From Clostridia bacterium (lineage in GTDB: Bacteria; Bacillota; Clostridia; Oscillospirales; Acutalibacteraceae), in NCBI GenBank assembly GCA_017521125.1, contig JAFXDV010000007.1, positions 124,001 through 188,000 on the forward strand: a stretch of 64,000 nt of DNA. Direction: 5' to 3'. This document shows, one piece after another, positions 41,565 to 50,810 of the stretch; within the stretch, counting starts at the first letter, position 1, and every line of letters begins with the position of its first letter. A model generated the notes under the pieces. It was not told the origin of the DNA, searched no databases, and saw only the letters and a program-made list of their open reading frames with translations. Both the position numbers and the translations under genes were made by a program.

Positions 41565-42292
41565 GAATATTAACCTTTGCAAAAAGAACACTAAAGGAAA
41601 TGCTTCGTGACCCGTTAACCCTTATGTTCGGACTGGGATTTCCTGCAGTACTAATTCTTCTCCTTTCGGCAATTCAGGCAAATATCCCTGTTAGCCTCTT
41701 TGAAATTCATAATCTTGTTCCGGGAATGACAGTTTTCGGTCTTTCCTTTATGACACTCTTTTCGGCAACACTCATATCGAAGGATAGAGAAACTGCATTT
41801 CTGACAAGACTTTACGCAACACCTATGAAGGCGTTAGATTTTATCTTGGGATACACCTTGCCAATTTTGCCAATAGCTTTAGCACAAGCTGCTTTTTGCT
41901 TTGTAGTAGGAATTATTTTAGGAATGAAACTCACCCTTAATATTTTATATTCCATACTATTTGTAATTCCCATAGCCCTTTTCTTTATAGGACTAGGGCT
42001 GCTTTTCGGAAGCATTTTAAATCAAAAACAGGTAGGTGGCATTTGCGGTGCGGCGCTTACAAATCTTACCGCTTGGCTTTCGGGCATTTGGTTTGATTTA
42101 GAACTTGTAGGAGGAGCATTTAAAAAGATAGCAGACCTCTTGCCCTTCAGACACGCAGTAGAAATAGAGCAGATGGTTTATGCAGGAGATTATAGTGAAC
42201 TAATATCGCATCTTTTGTGGGTAATAGGGTACGCTCTTGTTAGCATAATTTTAGCAGTAATTTTGTTTACAAAACAAATGAAAAAAGGCTAA
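41561..42292 (+). CDS. ABC-2 type exporter, permease
   Basis: A 243-residue membrane protein with six predicted segments. TLKEMLRDPLTLMFGLGFPAVLILLLSA and the central LSFMTLFSATLISKDRETAFLTRLYATPMKALDFILGY are typical of ABC-2 permeases that export drugs or lipids. It ends the AbrB-ABC operon, just before a terminator. Confidence 0.92.
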   Translation: MRILTFAKRTLKEMLRDPLTLMFGLGFPAVLILLLSAIQANIPVSLFEIHNLVPGMTVFGLSFMTLFSATLISKDRETAFLTRLYATPMKALDFILGYTLPILPIALAQAAFCFVVGIILGMKLTLNILYSILFVIPIALFFIGLGLLFGSILNQKQVGGICGAALTNLTAWLSGIWFDLELVGGAFKKIADLLPFRHAVEIEQMVYAGDYSELISHLLWVIGYALVSIILAVILFTKQMKKG

Positions 42293-42306
42293 TAAAACAA
42301 GCAAAG

Positions 42307-42345
42307 GCGGTTACTATCGTTTGATAGTAACCGCTTTTATTTTTG
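42307..42345 (+). terminator. Terminator of the AbrB-ABC operon
   Basis: GCGGTTACTATC / GATAGTAACCGC with loop GTTT, then TTTTATTTTT. Confidence 0.92.
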
Positions 42346-42399
42346 TCAATAGAACATAAAAGGAATAATATATTATTTTTTTAATTTTTTCAAAACTTG

Positions 42400-42428
42400 T
42401 TGACTATGAGTTTTAATCATAATATAAT
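42400..42428 (+). promoter_or_regulatory. Promoter of the AAC(3)-like gene
   Basis: TTGACT (42400-42405), 17 nt, TATAAT (42423-42428). Confidence 0.8.
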
Positions 42429-42504
42429 TATATCAATAGTTAAGGGCGGCTGCTTTCCGGCCGAATGAACCCCCAAAAACTCTGTGGATAAGGGAGACGA
42501 TTTT

Positions 42505-43281
42505 GTGATAACCAAACAGGACATTTTTGACTTTTTAGAGAGAAACGGCATAGGCCATGACCGAACAGTCCTTGTACATACCTCAATGAAGAATTTAGGA
42601 GAGGTAGAGGGAGGTTGCGACGGTCTTATCGACGCTTTCACTGAATATTTGTCAGAAGGACTTTTTATTGTACCAACTCATACTTGGTTTAACGTTAACG
42701 ATGAAAATCCCGTGTACGATGTTCGAGAGACTGTGCCTTGTATAGGCGCACTTCCCACCACTGCAGCATTCCGTAAAGATGGTGTTCGTTCTCTTCACCC
42801 AACACATTCTGTTGCAGCCTTCGGCAAAAGAGCAGCTGAGTTTATAAAAGGGGAAGAAACCTCAAACACCCCTTGTCCTGTAGGAGGGGTTTGGGCAAGA
42901 CTATACGATGAAGACGCCATAATTCTATTTTTAGGAGTAGGACTAAGCAGTAACACCTATATTCACGCTATAGATGAAATGTTAGATTTGCCTCATAGAC
43001 TTAAACCCGTTAATATGTCTTTAACCATAGTAGATTATGACGGACAAAAATATAACGTAGAATGTTGTCAACATGGAATGACAGGATGGCAAAACTTTGG
43101 TGTCTACAAAAAACCACTGGAATATGTGGGCGCATACGCTACTGATACCCTAGGTCAAGCCGAGATTGGTATTTTTAAGGCAAAAGAAGGCACCCACCTT
43201 ATTAAAAAACTTTGGAGTAACGCCGAGTACGATTTATGTAGAGAACCAAGAGACGAAATTCCTGAAGAATATTATAAATAA
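42505..43281 (+). CDS. AAC(3) family N-acetyltransferase
   Basis: A 258-residue protein of the antibiotic N-acetyltransferase (AAC(3), PF02522) family. Typical segments are VLVHTSMKNLGEVEGG, LFIVPTHTWFN, GALPTTAAFRKDGVRSLHPTHSVAAFG and ILFLGVGLSSNTYIHAIDEM. GTG 42505 is preferred since AAGGGAG lies about 10 nt upstream; GTG 42484 is possible. Chromosomal members such as YokD often do not confer aminoglycoside resistance, so the substrate is left open. Confidence 0.88.
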   Translation: MITKQDIFDFLERNGIGHDRTVLVHTSMKNLGEVEGGCDGLIDAFTEYLSEGLFIVPTHTWFNVNDENPVYDVRETVPCIGALPTTAAFRKDGVRSLHPTHSVAAFGKRAAEFIKGEETSNTPCPVGGVWARLYDEDAIILFLGVGLSSNTYIHAIDEMLDLPHRLKPVNMSLTIVDYDGQKYNVECCQHGMTGWQNFGVYKKPLEYVGAYATDTLGQAEIGIFKAKEGTHLIKKLWSNAEYDLCREPRDEIPEEYYK

Positions 43282-43310
43282 AAAAAGCAACCCAATCGGG
43301 TTGCTTTTTT
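43281..43310. terminator. Bidirectional terminator
   Basis: AAAAAAGCAACCC / GGGTTGCTTTTTT with loop AATC, between the AAC(3)-like gene and the convergent putP. Confidence 0.92.
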
Positions 43311-43323
43311 ATTTGTTTTTAAC

Positions 43324-44913
43324 TTACGCTTCGATATTACCTGTGCGAACTGCTTCAAAGTCTTCTTCAATTTCCTTTCCTGGCGCTTTAGTAATAAGCG
43401 AGAAGACAACAATGCAAATACAAGAGAATATAAATGCAGGGAGTAATTCGTAAATTGCAAATACACCGCCGAGCTTAGCAATGCCAAGCTTCCAAATGAA
43501 GACCATAGCACCGCCGCCAATCATACCTGCAATAGCGCCTGCACGGTTAATACGTTTCCAGAAGAGTGAGAAGAGCATTAGTGGTCCGAATGTAGCACCA
43601 AAACCTGCCCAAGCGAAAGATACGATATCAAAAATTACGCTATCAGGGTCTAGTGCAATTACAACACCAACAATAGCCAACACCAAAAGTGTGATACGAG
43701 AAACAGTCATTACCTGCTTGTCAGTAGCTTTCTTGTGAACAACGCCTTGGAAAATGTTCTTTGCAAGAGAAGAAGCGGCGATGAGCAAATAAGAGTCGGA
43801 AGAGCTGATGGTTGCCGCCAAAATGCCTGCCATTACAAATCCTGCAAGAATTGGTGGTAAGAAGCTCTTTGAAAGAACAATGAATATGTTTTCAGATGCA
43901 GATTTGGTCAGAAGTTCGTCTCCTGCGTCTAGTGCGCCTGTCATAAAGAGTTGGCGACCTATAATTCCTATAAATACTGCAACAGCAAGAGAAATCACAA
44001 CCCAAACCATAGCGATTTGGCGTGAACGCTTTAATTCGCCTTCTTTGCGAATTGCCATAAATCGGAGGAGAACCTGAGGCATACCAAAGTATCCAAGACC
44101 CCAAGCAAGGCAAGATGCTACAGAGAGAATGCCGTAACTACCTGCGCTACCAAACTGTGCAACACCATTTGTAACGGTTTGAACACCGTTAGCATCAAGG
44201 CTTGGTGTAGCAATACCAAAGAATTCAAGGAAACCGGGAATCTCACGTGCATTATCAATAATTGAACCAAAGCCACCGGCTTTAACAACGCCGATAATAA
44301 CAATAACGCTTAATGCGGTAATCATAACAATAGCTTGCATAAAGTCAGAAGCGCTTTCTGCAAGAAATCCACCTAAAATAGTGTAAACTAAAACGAAAAT
44401 TGCGCCAAGAACAAGCCACATTACGTATTCTCCACCGAAAAGAGCAGAGAAAAGTTTGCCGCAGGTTACAAAACAACTGGAAGCATAAACCGTGAAGAAA
44501 ATCAAAATAAATGCAGCGGCAAGTGTCATAATAACCTTTTTGTTTTCGCGGAAGCGGTTTGAGAAAAATTCAGGTAAAGTGATGGAGTTGTTAGCTCTAA
44601 TACTATATCTGCGCAACCGTTTTGAAACAAGAAGCCAGTTAAAATATGTACCTATAGCAAGACCTATTGCTGTCCAAGCGGCATCCGCAAGGCCGCACCA
44701 GTAAGCTACACCGGGAAGTCCCATTAAGAGCCAACCACTCATATCAGAGGCCTCTGCACTCATTGCAGTAACCCAAGGACCAAGGGAACGTCCGCCAAGG
44801 AAATATTCTTCAGAATTTTTATTTGCTCTCTTGGCATAAAGAACACCAATGAGAATAACTGCAGCCATATAAGTGACCATGGCTATAAGGATTTGTATAG
44901 TATCTCCTTTCAT
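43324..44913 (-). CDS. putP: Sodium/proline symporter
   Basis: A 529-residue sodium:solute symporter with about thirteen membrane segments. The N-terminal SEEYFLGGRSLGPWVTAMSAEASDMSGWLLMGLPGVAY is characteristic of PutP, with the sodium- and proline-site residues in ASDMSGW. The later LAATISSSDSYLLIAASSLAKN is also conserved. AGGAGG precedes the ATG. It is a monocistronic unit importing proline for nutrition or osmoprotection. Confidence 0.93.
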   Translation of the reverse strand: MKGDTIQILIAMVTYMAAVILIGVLYAKRANKNSEEYFLGGRSLGPWVTAMSAEASDMSGWLLMGLPGVAYWCGLADAAWTAIGLAIGTYFNWLLVSKRLRRYSIRANNSITLPEFFSNRFRENKKVIMTLAAAFILIFFTVYASSCFVTCGKLFSALFGGEYVMWLVLGAIFVLVYTILGGFLAESASDFMQAIVMITALSVIVIIGVVKAGGFGSIIDNAREIPGFLEFFGIATPSLDANGVQTVTNGVAQFGSAGSYGILSVASCLAWGLGYFGMPQVLLRFMAIRKEGELKRSRQIAMVWVVISLAVAVFIGIIGRQLFMTGALDAGDELLTKSASENIFIVLSKSFLPPILAGFVMAGILAATISSSDSYLLIAASSLAKNIFQGVVHKKATDKQVMTVSRITLLVLAIVGVVIALDPDSVIFDIVSFAWAGFGATFGPLMLFSLFWKRINRAGAIAGMIGGGAMVFIWKLGIAKLGGVFAIYELLPAFIFSCICIVVFSLITKAPGKEIEEDFEAVRTGNIEA

Positions 44914-45001
44914 AAAAACCTCCTATAAAAACTATTTGCAATTTCAATATCTATGATTATAACACAACTAATTCGATATAACAACACTTTTTAAAAATAC
45001 G

Positions 45002-45757
45002 TCAAGTATCGTTTTCGCCTAATAAATAATGAAGCATTTTATCGGGATTTTCCAAAAAACTTTTTGTAATTTTAAAATGCTCAGTATCTTTGTAGTCGAT
45101 GCTTTTAATTCCATTTTGGGAAAACTCTAAAATTTCTGCGCCGGGAAAAGTCATTAAAATAGGGGAGTGGGTGGCAATTATAAACTGAGAGTTGTTTTTT
45201 ACAAGTCGGTCAATTTCCACCATTAAAGATAATAGTCTCTGAGGAGAAAGCGCTGCCTCAGGCTCGTCTAAAATATAAAGACCATTACCGAAAAAACGGT
45301 TTTGAACGATAGATAAAAAACTTTCTCCATGTGACTGATGATGCAGAGAAACCCCTCCGTAACCGCTAATTATCGGAGCATCAAAGGAGGGGAGACGGTC
45401 CATTTCATCAATATTGGTTGCAACATTATAAAGACTTTCTGCTCTCAGAAAAAATCCGTCCTTGGCATATCCTCTTTTTGCTATTTCAATATGCTCGTAA
45501 AGCTCAGAGTGTGTAGCGTTGGTAGAAAAGGTAAAATTAGCAGAGCCGCCCTCGGCATTAAAGCCATAAGCAACTGCAATAGCCTCAAGCAAGGTGGATT
45601 TGCCCGTGCCGTTTTCCCCAACAAAAAAGGTAACGTCGGCAGAAAAATCCAAATGCTCGGCTTTCTTTAAGTATTTTATAATGGGAAGACTGTCAAGATA
45701 GGAAGTCTTGTCTATCTTTCCGTCAAATAAAATACTGCTAATATACTTTTGAGACAT
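45002..45757 (-). CDS. AAA family ATPase (predicted SMC-like ATPase)
   Basis: A 251-residue ATPase with Walker A VGENGTGKSTLLEAIA (about 46-61), ABC-like signature SHGESFL, Walker B GLYILDEPEAALSP and the H-loop IATHSPILM. It lacks a coiled coil. Such stand-alone proteins occur in Clostridia with poorly known roles; some are parts of defence modules, but no nuclease is adjacent here. It is the second gene after the small DUF6440-like gene. Confidence 0.85.
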   Translation of the reverse strand: MSQKYISSILFDGKIDKTSYLDSLPIIKYLKKAEHLDFSADVTFFVGENGTGKSTLLEAIAVAYGFNAEGGSANFTFSTNATHSELYEHIEIAKRGYAKDGFFLRAESLYNVATNIDEMDRLPSFDAPIISGYGGVSLHHQSHGESFLSIVQNRFFGNGLYILDEPEAALSPQRLLSLMVEIDRLVKNNSQFIIATHSPILMTFPGAEILEFSQNGIKSIDYKDTEHFKITKSFLENPDKMLHYLLGENDT

Positions 45758-45775
45758 AATTCACCTCTAAAGTCA

Positions 45776-45952
45776 TTATTTTTCTATTGGTGTAACAACA
45801 GGTTTACCATCTTTGCCTAATAAAACTGTTAGACCGCCGCCATATCCGCCGTTATGGTACAAATAGTTAACACCTGTCTCCTTGTCAACCCAGATTTCCA
45901 TTGTGCCCATACCTTGCTTGTAAATTCTTTCAAATCTTTTATTTTCGTTCAT
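45776..45952 (-). CDS. Small DUF6440-like protein
   Basis: A 58-residue protein on the minus strand, starting NENKRFERIYKQGMGT and containing IWVDKETGVNYLYHNGGYGG, LTVLLGKDGKPVV. GGAGG precedes the ATG by about 9 nt. The conserved WVDKxTGVxYLxxxxGxxGGLTxLLxxDGKP pattern marks a small family of unknown function, often met as xylan-esterase-unrelated single-domain proteins. It lies 18 bp before the AAA ATPase gene in the same direction. Confidence 0.82.
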   Translation of the reverse strand: MNENKRFERIYKQGMGTMEIWVDKETGVNYLYHNGGYGGGLTVLLGKDGKPVVTPIEK

Positions 45953-46030
45953 AAAACCGGCCTCCGCAATTTATAATGGTTATAAATAAAGTATATCATA
46001 AAAAAGTGCCGTTTTCCACTTGATTTTCAT

Positions 46031-46060
46031 AAAAAAGCACCCATCTTTCTGATGAGTGCT
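46031..46060 (-). terminator. Terminator of the minus-strand capA gene
   Basis: On the minus strand AAAGCACTCATC pairs with GATGGGTGCTTT (one G-T pair), loop AGAAA, followed by TTTAT. Confidence 0.8.
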
Positions 46061-46066
46061 TTAGAT

Positions 46067-47164
46067 TTAATTATCTATCTCGTTTGTTGCATTATATGTT
46101 GGGAAAAGTTCACGCCAAACGTCAGTATGCGCTTCGCAGTCAAGAAAATGCGCAAACAAATCGTTTCGCTCCTGAGGGGAATCTTCTAAACAGGCTTTCT
46201 TTATTATGCCATAATATAAAGAAGATGACGATACGCAAAACTCGTGCCAACCTTTTTTCCATTCTCCGTTTTGAAGTTCCTTATTACGATCGGCAAAAGA
46301 ACTCATTATATTGTCATACTCCTGGCCTTTAGCAAGAGTAATACCGAACTTTTGGTTAACGATAGGAGTGAACTCAATTTCGTTAGACACGGTATCATAT
46401 TTAACAGCAAATAAACTGTTCCAGGTTTCTTCTTTCCCCGGCAGAGGAGGCTTTACAAAATGGAAATTACCCTGTCCGTAAAGAATGTGACCGCCCTCAT
46501 ATTTTTCATAGCAACCAATACAGTGGGTGTGTTGACAAAGCACAAGGTCTGCACCGCTTCGCACCATTGCTCGGCAGGCTCTGAGGAGTCGAGGGGAGGG
46601 ATAACGGCAGTGCTCCTTGCCGCCGTGATACAAAACAATTACACGGTCATTTTCAGATTTTGCCTTGCGAATATCCTCTAAAGTATCGTATTCATCGTAT
46701 GGACGGCTTCCCATTCTGTTCTCCAGAGCATAAGAAAACTCATGTTCACAAACGGCGATAAGGCAAACCTTTTCTCCATTTTTCTCAACAACAAGATTTT
46801 TCCTTGAGTCCTCATAATTGTTACCGAAGCCGGTGTATGTAATTCCTGCTTCCTCTAAAGCTTTTATAGAATCTTTTGCACCCTTAATGCCGAAATCGAA
46901 AATATGATTATTGCTAAGACCAACGTAATTTACGCCGATATCACTTAAAACCTTAGCGGTATTGGTAGTAGCTGCGAGATTAGGGCCAAACTTTTTGATT
47001 GGTGTTGTTCCGTCAGTCAAGGCACATTCCAGATTAACGAAGTTTATATCGTTGCCTTTGAATAAATCTAGAGTGTCTGTAAATAACGTCTCAATATCTC
47101 CTGATTCAAAAAGGGGATTGGTCTCATCGGTAGGAACAAGGTCGCCTAAAAGTAAAGCTTTCAT
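46067..47164 (-). CDS. CapA family protein
   Basis: A 365-residue metallophosphatase-like protein of the CapA/PGA_cap group (PF09587). Key segments are LLLGDLVPTDETN, FVNLECALTDGT, GLSNNHIFDFG, VLYHGGKEHCRYP and QHTHCIGCYEKYEGGHILYGQGNFHF. It has no signal peptide. CapA proteins act in poly-gamma-glutamate synthesis, but many cytoplasmic members have other, unknown roles. It is divergent from an AraC regulator that probably controls it. Confidence 0.88.
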   Translation of the reverse strand: MKALLLGDLVPTDETNPLFESGDIETLFTDTLDLFKGNDINFVNLECALTDGTTPIKKFGPNLAATTNTAKVLSDIGVNYVGLSNNHIFDFGIKGAKDSIKALEEAGITYTGFGNNYEDSRKNLVVEKNGEKVCLIAVCEHEFSYALENRMGSRPYDEYDTLEDIRKAKSENDRVIVLYHGGKEHCRYPSPRLLRACRAMVRSGADLVLCQHTHCIGCYEKYEGGHILYGQGNFHFVKPPLPGKEETWNSLFAVKYDTVSNEIEFTPIVNQKFGITLAKGQEYDNIMSSFADRNKELQNGEWKKGWHEFCVSSSSLYYGIIKKACLEDSPQERNDLFAHFLDCEAHTDVWRELFPTYNATNEIDN

Positions 47165-47196
47165 AAAACTACCTCCAAATTAGCATAATATTAATA

Positions 47197-47274
47197 TTGA
47201 CAAAAAGGGCTTCGCTACTTATAATTATACAAAAATACAATAAAAATTACAACTAACAATATTGTTATTTCATA
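47197..47274 (+). promoter_or_regulatory. Promoter of the araC gene with nearby palindromes
   Basis: TTGACA (47197-47202), 17 nt, TATAAT (47220-47225). The palindrome AACAATATTGTT lies about 40 nt downstream in the leader, and TAATATTA is just upstream of the -35. Both could be operators in this divergent region. Confidence 0.6.
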
Positions 47275-47311
47275 TTACAAATAGCACTATATTAACATTT
47301 GGGGTGATTTT

Positions 47312-48064
47312 ATGAGTCAATATATGGTGAAAGATATCCTTCATTACTGTAACGTGTCATTAAATAAATGTTCGAAAATTTCTAAAACAACAATTGAATA
47401 TTATGATTTTACTTTCGTGCTGAGTGGTACAATGACCTATACCGCCGACGATGAAACCATTGTGCTGAATAAAAATGATGCTATATTTTTAAAACCCGGC
47501 ACCGTCAGGTCCAGAGATATGGGCAATGAACCTGTAAAATTTGTGAGCTTTAATTTTACCGTAATGCCCAACACACAGTTAACACTTGAAATCTTTTTGC
47601 CGAATTGTATTACCTCAGATATCAAAAAAATAATATCTGCTTTTCCCCAGTCCCATCTTTCCCCATACTATCACTCAAAAGAAAAGGTGGCAAATATGCT
47701 GAACTTCATTCTTTTTGAACTGATAGACGTTACCTCCCTTAAATCAAGTAATCCGTACGTTTTAAAAATCGCAAAATATATAGGCGAACACATAACCGAA
47801 AAAATGACTCTGCAAAGCATAAGCCAAGAAATAGGTTTAACCAAAGAATATACGGCAAATATCTTTAAAAAGGAAATGAAAATAACCCTTACAAACTACA
47901 TAAACGAAAGAAAAATGCTCCTCGCAAAAGATTTGATAATAAGCAATGAAATGAGTCTGGGAGATTTGTCAGCATATTTAGGGTACGAAAATTACAACTA
48001 TTTCTCACGTCTTTTTAAACGTTATTTTGGCATTACTCCAACAAATTTAAAGTCAAAAAATTAG
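47312..48064 (+). CDS. AraC family transcriptional regulator
   Basis: A 250-residue regulator with an N-terminal cupin-like ligand domain (TADDETIVLNKNDAIFLKPGTVRSRD) and a C-terminal double HTH (MTLQSISQEIGLTKEYTANIFKKEM, then LGDLSAYLGYENYNYFSRLFKRYFGITPTNLK). It is divergent from one capA gene and followed by an iron alcohol dehydrogenase and a second capA gene. Control of these three genes is likely; the inducer is unknown. Confidence 0.92.
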   Translation: MSQYMVKDILHYCNVSLNKCSKISKTTIEYYDFTFVLSGTMTYTADDETIVLNKNDAIFLKPGTVRSRDMGNEPVKFVSFNFTVMPNTQLTLEIFLPNCITSDIKKIISAFPQSHLSPYYHSKEKVANMLNFILFELIDVTSLKSSNPYVLKIAKYIGEHITEKMTLQSISQEIGLTKEYTANIFKKEMKITLTNYINERKMLLAKDLIISNEMSLGDLSAYLGYENYNYFSRLFKRYFGITPTNLKSKN

Positions 48065-48178
48065 TAAAAGGGATTTATCCTTGCGATAATTCAGAAAAAG
48101 AATTATAATAATTTTAATAGAAACATCTAAAAGTACTTTAAAAAGCTACTTATTACAAAAACAAATTAGGAGAGTCAT

Positions 48179-49354
48179 ATGAACAACTTTACATTTTATG
48201 CCCCAACATATTTTTCTTTCGGAAAAGACACAGAAAACGAAGCGGGAAGCCTTGTAAAGCGTTTTGGTGGAAACAAGGTGCTCATACATTACGGTTCAGG
48301 CAGCGTGAAACGTTCAGGACTTTTAGATAAAGTAAAAAAATCTCTTGAAAAAGAGGGCGTTGAGTACATTGAGTTGGGCGGGGTTATGCCTAATCCAAGA
48401 AGCGGACTGGTGTATGAAGGCATTGAGCTGTGTCGAAAAGAAAAAGTGGATTTCGTTTTAGCGGTAGGCGGCGGAAGCACGATAGATTCCTCAAAGGCTA
48501 TTGCAGCAGGAGTTTTATACGAGGGAGATTTTTGGGACTTTTTCTGTGGAAAGCCAATTGAAAAAGCTTTGCCGGTTGGAACTGTGCTAACTATCTCTGC
48601 TGCAGGCAGCGAGGGCAGTGATCGTTCGGTTATAACCCACGAAAATGGAATGCTTAAACGTGGCACAGGCGGAGATGCTTTACGTCCGAAATTCAGTATT
48701 TTAAATCCCGCGCTTACTCAGACACTACCAAAGTATCAAACGGCTTGCGGCATTACCGATATTATGGCGCACCTCTATGAGCGTTACTTTACCACAACCA
48801 AAGAGGTGGAAGTGACCGACAGAATGATAGAAGCACTGCTTCTGACTATGATTCATGAGGGACCGAGAGTAATTGCCGACCCTGACAATTACGAAGCACG
48901 AGCAAACATTATGTGGGCAGGTATGATGGCGCACAATCAGTCTTGCGGAGTAGGTCGCACACAGGACTGGTCAAGCCATCAATTAGAACATGAGCTTTCG
49001 GCACTGTATGACTGCGCTCACGGCGCAGGCCTTGCCGTAGTTATGCCTGCAGTGTTTACCTACAATATGAAGCACGACGTTATGCGATTTGCTCAGGTAG
49101 CAGTTCGTGTTTGGGGTTGCCAAATGGATTTTGAACACCCTGAAGTTACGGCAAAAGCAGGTATAGAAGCATTGCGAAACTTCCTCATATCTATAGGTAT
49201 GCCCAAGAACTTTGCAGAACTAGGTGCAAAAGAGGAGGACATTCCTTATCTGGCAAAGACTTTGTGTTACGGTAACGGAAGACAGGGTACCTTTAAAGGT
49301 TTTGCAGAGCTAAACGAAGAAGATTGTATAAATATATACAAAATGATGATATAA
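48179..49354 (+). CDS. Iron-containing alcohol dehydrogenase
   Basis: A 391-residue class III dehydrogenase similar to butanol dehydrogenase/YugJ. The NAD(P)-binding GGGSTIDSSKAIAAG is at about 98-112. Iron ligands lie in CGITDIMAHLYERYF (Asp and His), SSHQLEHELSALYDCAHGAGLAVVMP (two His). A reduction of an aldehyde to an alcohol is expected. It lies 114 bp after the AraC gene and 105 bp before the second capA gene. Confidence 0.92.
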   Translation: MNNFTFYAPTYFSFGKDTENEAGSLVKRFGGNKVLIHYGSGSVKRSGLLDKVKKSLEKEGVEYIELGGVMPNPRSGLVYEGIELCRKEKVDFVLAVGGGSTIDSSKAIAAGVLYEGDFWDFFCGKPIEKALPVGTVLTISAAGSEGSDRSVITHENGMLKRGTGGDALRPKFSILNPALTQTLPKYQTACGITDIMAHLYERYFTTTKEVEVTDRMIEALLLTMIHEGPRVIADPDNYEARANIMWAGMMAHNQSCGVGRTQDWSSHQLEHELSALYDCAHGAGLAVVMPAVFTYNMKHDVMRFAQVAVRVWGCQMDFEHPEVTAKAGIEALRNFLISIGMPKNFAELGAKEEDIPYLAKTLCYGNGRQGTFKGFAELNEEDCINIYKMMI

Positions 49355-49459
49355 TTTTTCAAAGCAAAACTTTACAACCTAAAATAAAAGTGATATATTT
49401 GTTATGTTCATAGGCCCATTTTTTGACACAAAAAACTTTAGTGAGAAAGGTAGTGTATT

Positions 49460-50755
49460 ATGGCTAAAACAACCTTTATCGCCGCAGGCGATGCATTTGC
49501 TACTAAAAGACTTCCCAAAGGTGGTTATGAGGGATTTGATGAGGTACAAGCTTGTGTAAAATCGCACGACGTTGCATTTCTAAATTTAGAAAGCACCTTT
49601 CACGATAGGGAAGGAGTTCCGGCAGCCCAGAGCGGCGGCACATGGGCTATGTCCGACCCACGAATTTTAGATGATTTAAAAGAGTACGGCTTTAATATTT
49701 TCAATACAGCAAACAACCATTCTTGCGATTACAGTCAGAGCGGTGTACTTGCTACCATCAAACATCTTAAAGAGCGTGATATGATTTTTGCAGGTACGGG
49801 TAAGGACTTGGGAGACGCATCTAAGCCTTGCTATATCGAAACAAGAAACGCACGTGTCGCACTAATTGCCTGTAATTCTTCAAATAACGATTCTGCCCGT
49901 GCAGGGGCACAAACAGGGGACCTTCCGGGCCGTCCGGGTGCTAATCCAATGCGTTGCTTAAAACGTTTTCACGTGGACAAAGAGCATTTCGATATGGTAA
50001 AGGAACTAGCGAAAGTTACCACTATAAATGCTGCCAAAGAGCGTAGTATAGAATTAGGTTATTCCGCACCATTTCCTGAGGGACAGTACCCATTTGGGGG
50101 TAATAGTTTTATTTTGGATGATAGCTGCTGGGTTGAAACCCTTCCACACGCAAAGGATATGGAGCGTATGGTCGAGCAGATTAAAGAGGCTAAAAAACAA
50201 GCCGATATAGTTTTAGTTAGTATCCATAGTCATTTCCGTGATGGGTGTGAAACTAACATTCCCTCTAAGTTCATCGAGACCTTTGCTCATAACTGCATCG
50301 ATGCAGGTGCCGATGTAATCATCGGCCACGGACCTCATGAGCTTCAGGGTATCGAGAGATATAAGGATGGCTTGATTTTATATTCAATAGGAAATTACAT
50401 ATTTGAAACTGAGACTGTTGAATATCAACCTTGGGACGCTTATGCAAACAAGGGATATAGAACCGATATGAAGGTTGGCGAATATATGGACCTTCGTAGT
50501 AAAAACGGAACTGCAGGATACGGTGTTATGCCTGAAATCTGGAACTCTGTTATGGCGGCGTGGACTATGGAGGATGGAAAGGTTACCGAAGTTCAGCTTT
50601 ATCCTGTAACCTTAAATATGGAAAAGTCCAGAGCGCAAAAGGGACGTCCTGTTATGAACAAAAGCGAAGAAACTTTAAAGTATTTAGCAGAACTCTCCAA
50701 ACCCTACGGCACTGAAATTGAAATTAAAGATGGCGTAGGATACATAAAATTTTAA
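49460..50755 (+). CDS. CapA family protein, long form
   Basis: A 431-residue CapA-type protein without signal peptide. Conserved segments: IAAGDAFATKRLP, AFLNLESTFHDR, NTANNHSCDYSQSG, VLVSIHSHFRDG and DVIIGHGPHELQGIERYKDGLILYSIGNYIFE. It is about 65 residues longer than the CapA at 46.1 kb, with a middle insertion. GAAAGG precedes the ATG. It may act with the other CapA and the alcohol dehydrogenase under AraC control, by context only. Confidence 0.88.
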   Translation: MAKTTFIAAGDAFATKRLPKGGYEGFDEVQACVKSHDVAFLNLESTFHDREGVPAAQSGGTWAMSDPRILDDLKEYGFNIFNTANNHSCDYSQSGVLATIKHLKERDMIFAGTGKDLGDASKPCYIETRNARVALIACNSSNNDSARAGAQTGDLPGRPGANPMRCLKRFHVDKEHFDMVKELAKVTTINAAKERSIELGYSAPFPEGQYPFGGNSFILDDSCWVETLPHAKDMERMVEQIKEAKKQADIVLVSIHSHFRDGCETNIPSKFIETFAHNCIDAGADVIIGHGPHELQGIERYKDGLILYSIGNYIFETETVEYQPWDAYANKGYRTDMKVGEYMDLRSKNGTAGYGVMPEIWNSVMAAWTMEDGKVTEVQLYPVTLNMEKSRAQKGRPVMNKSEETLKYLAELSKPYGTEIEIKDGVGYIKF

Positions 50756-50761
50756 CTAAAA

Positions 50762-50793
50762 AAGCACACTTCTCAAAGAAGTGTGCTTTTTAG
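50762..50793. terminator. Bidirectional terminator
   Basis: AAAGCACACTTCT / AGAAGTGTGCTTT around a short loop, between the second capA gene and the convergent antiporter gene. Confidence 0.85.
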
Positions 50794-50810
50794 TTAACGT
50801 GTGATTTTTA

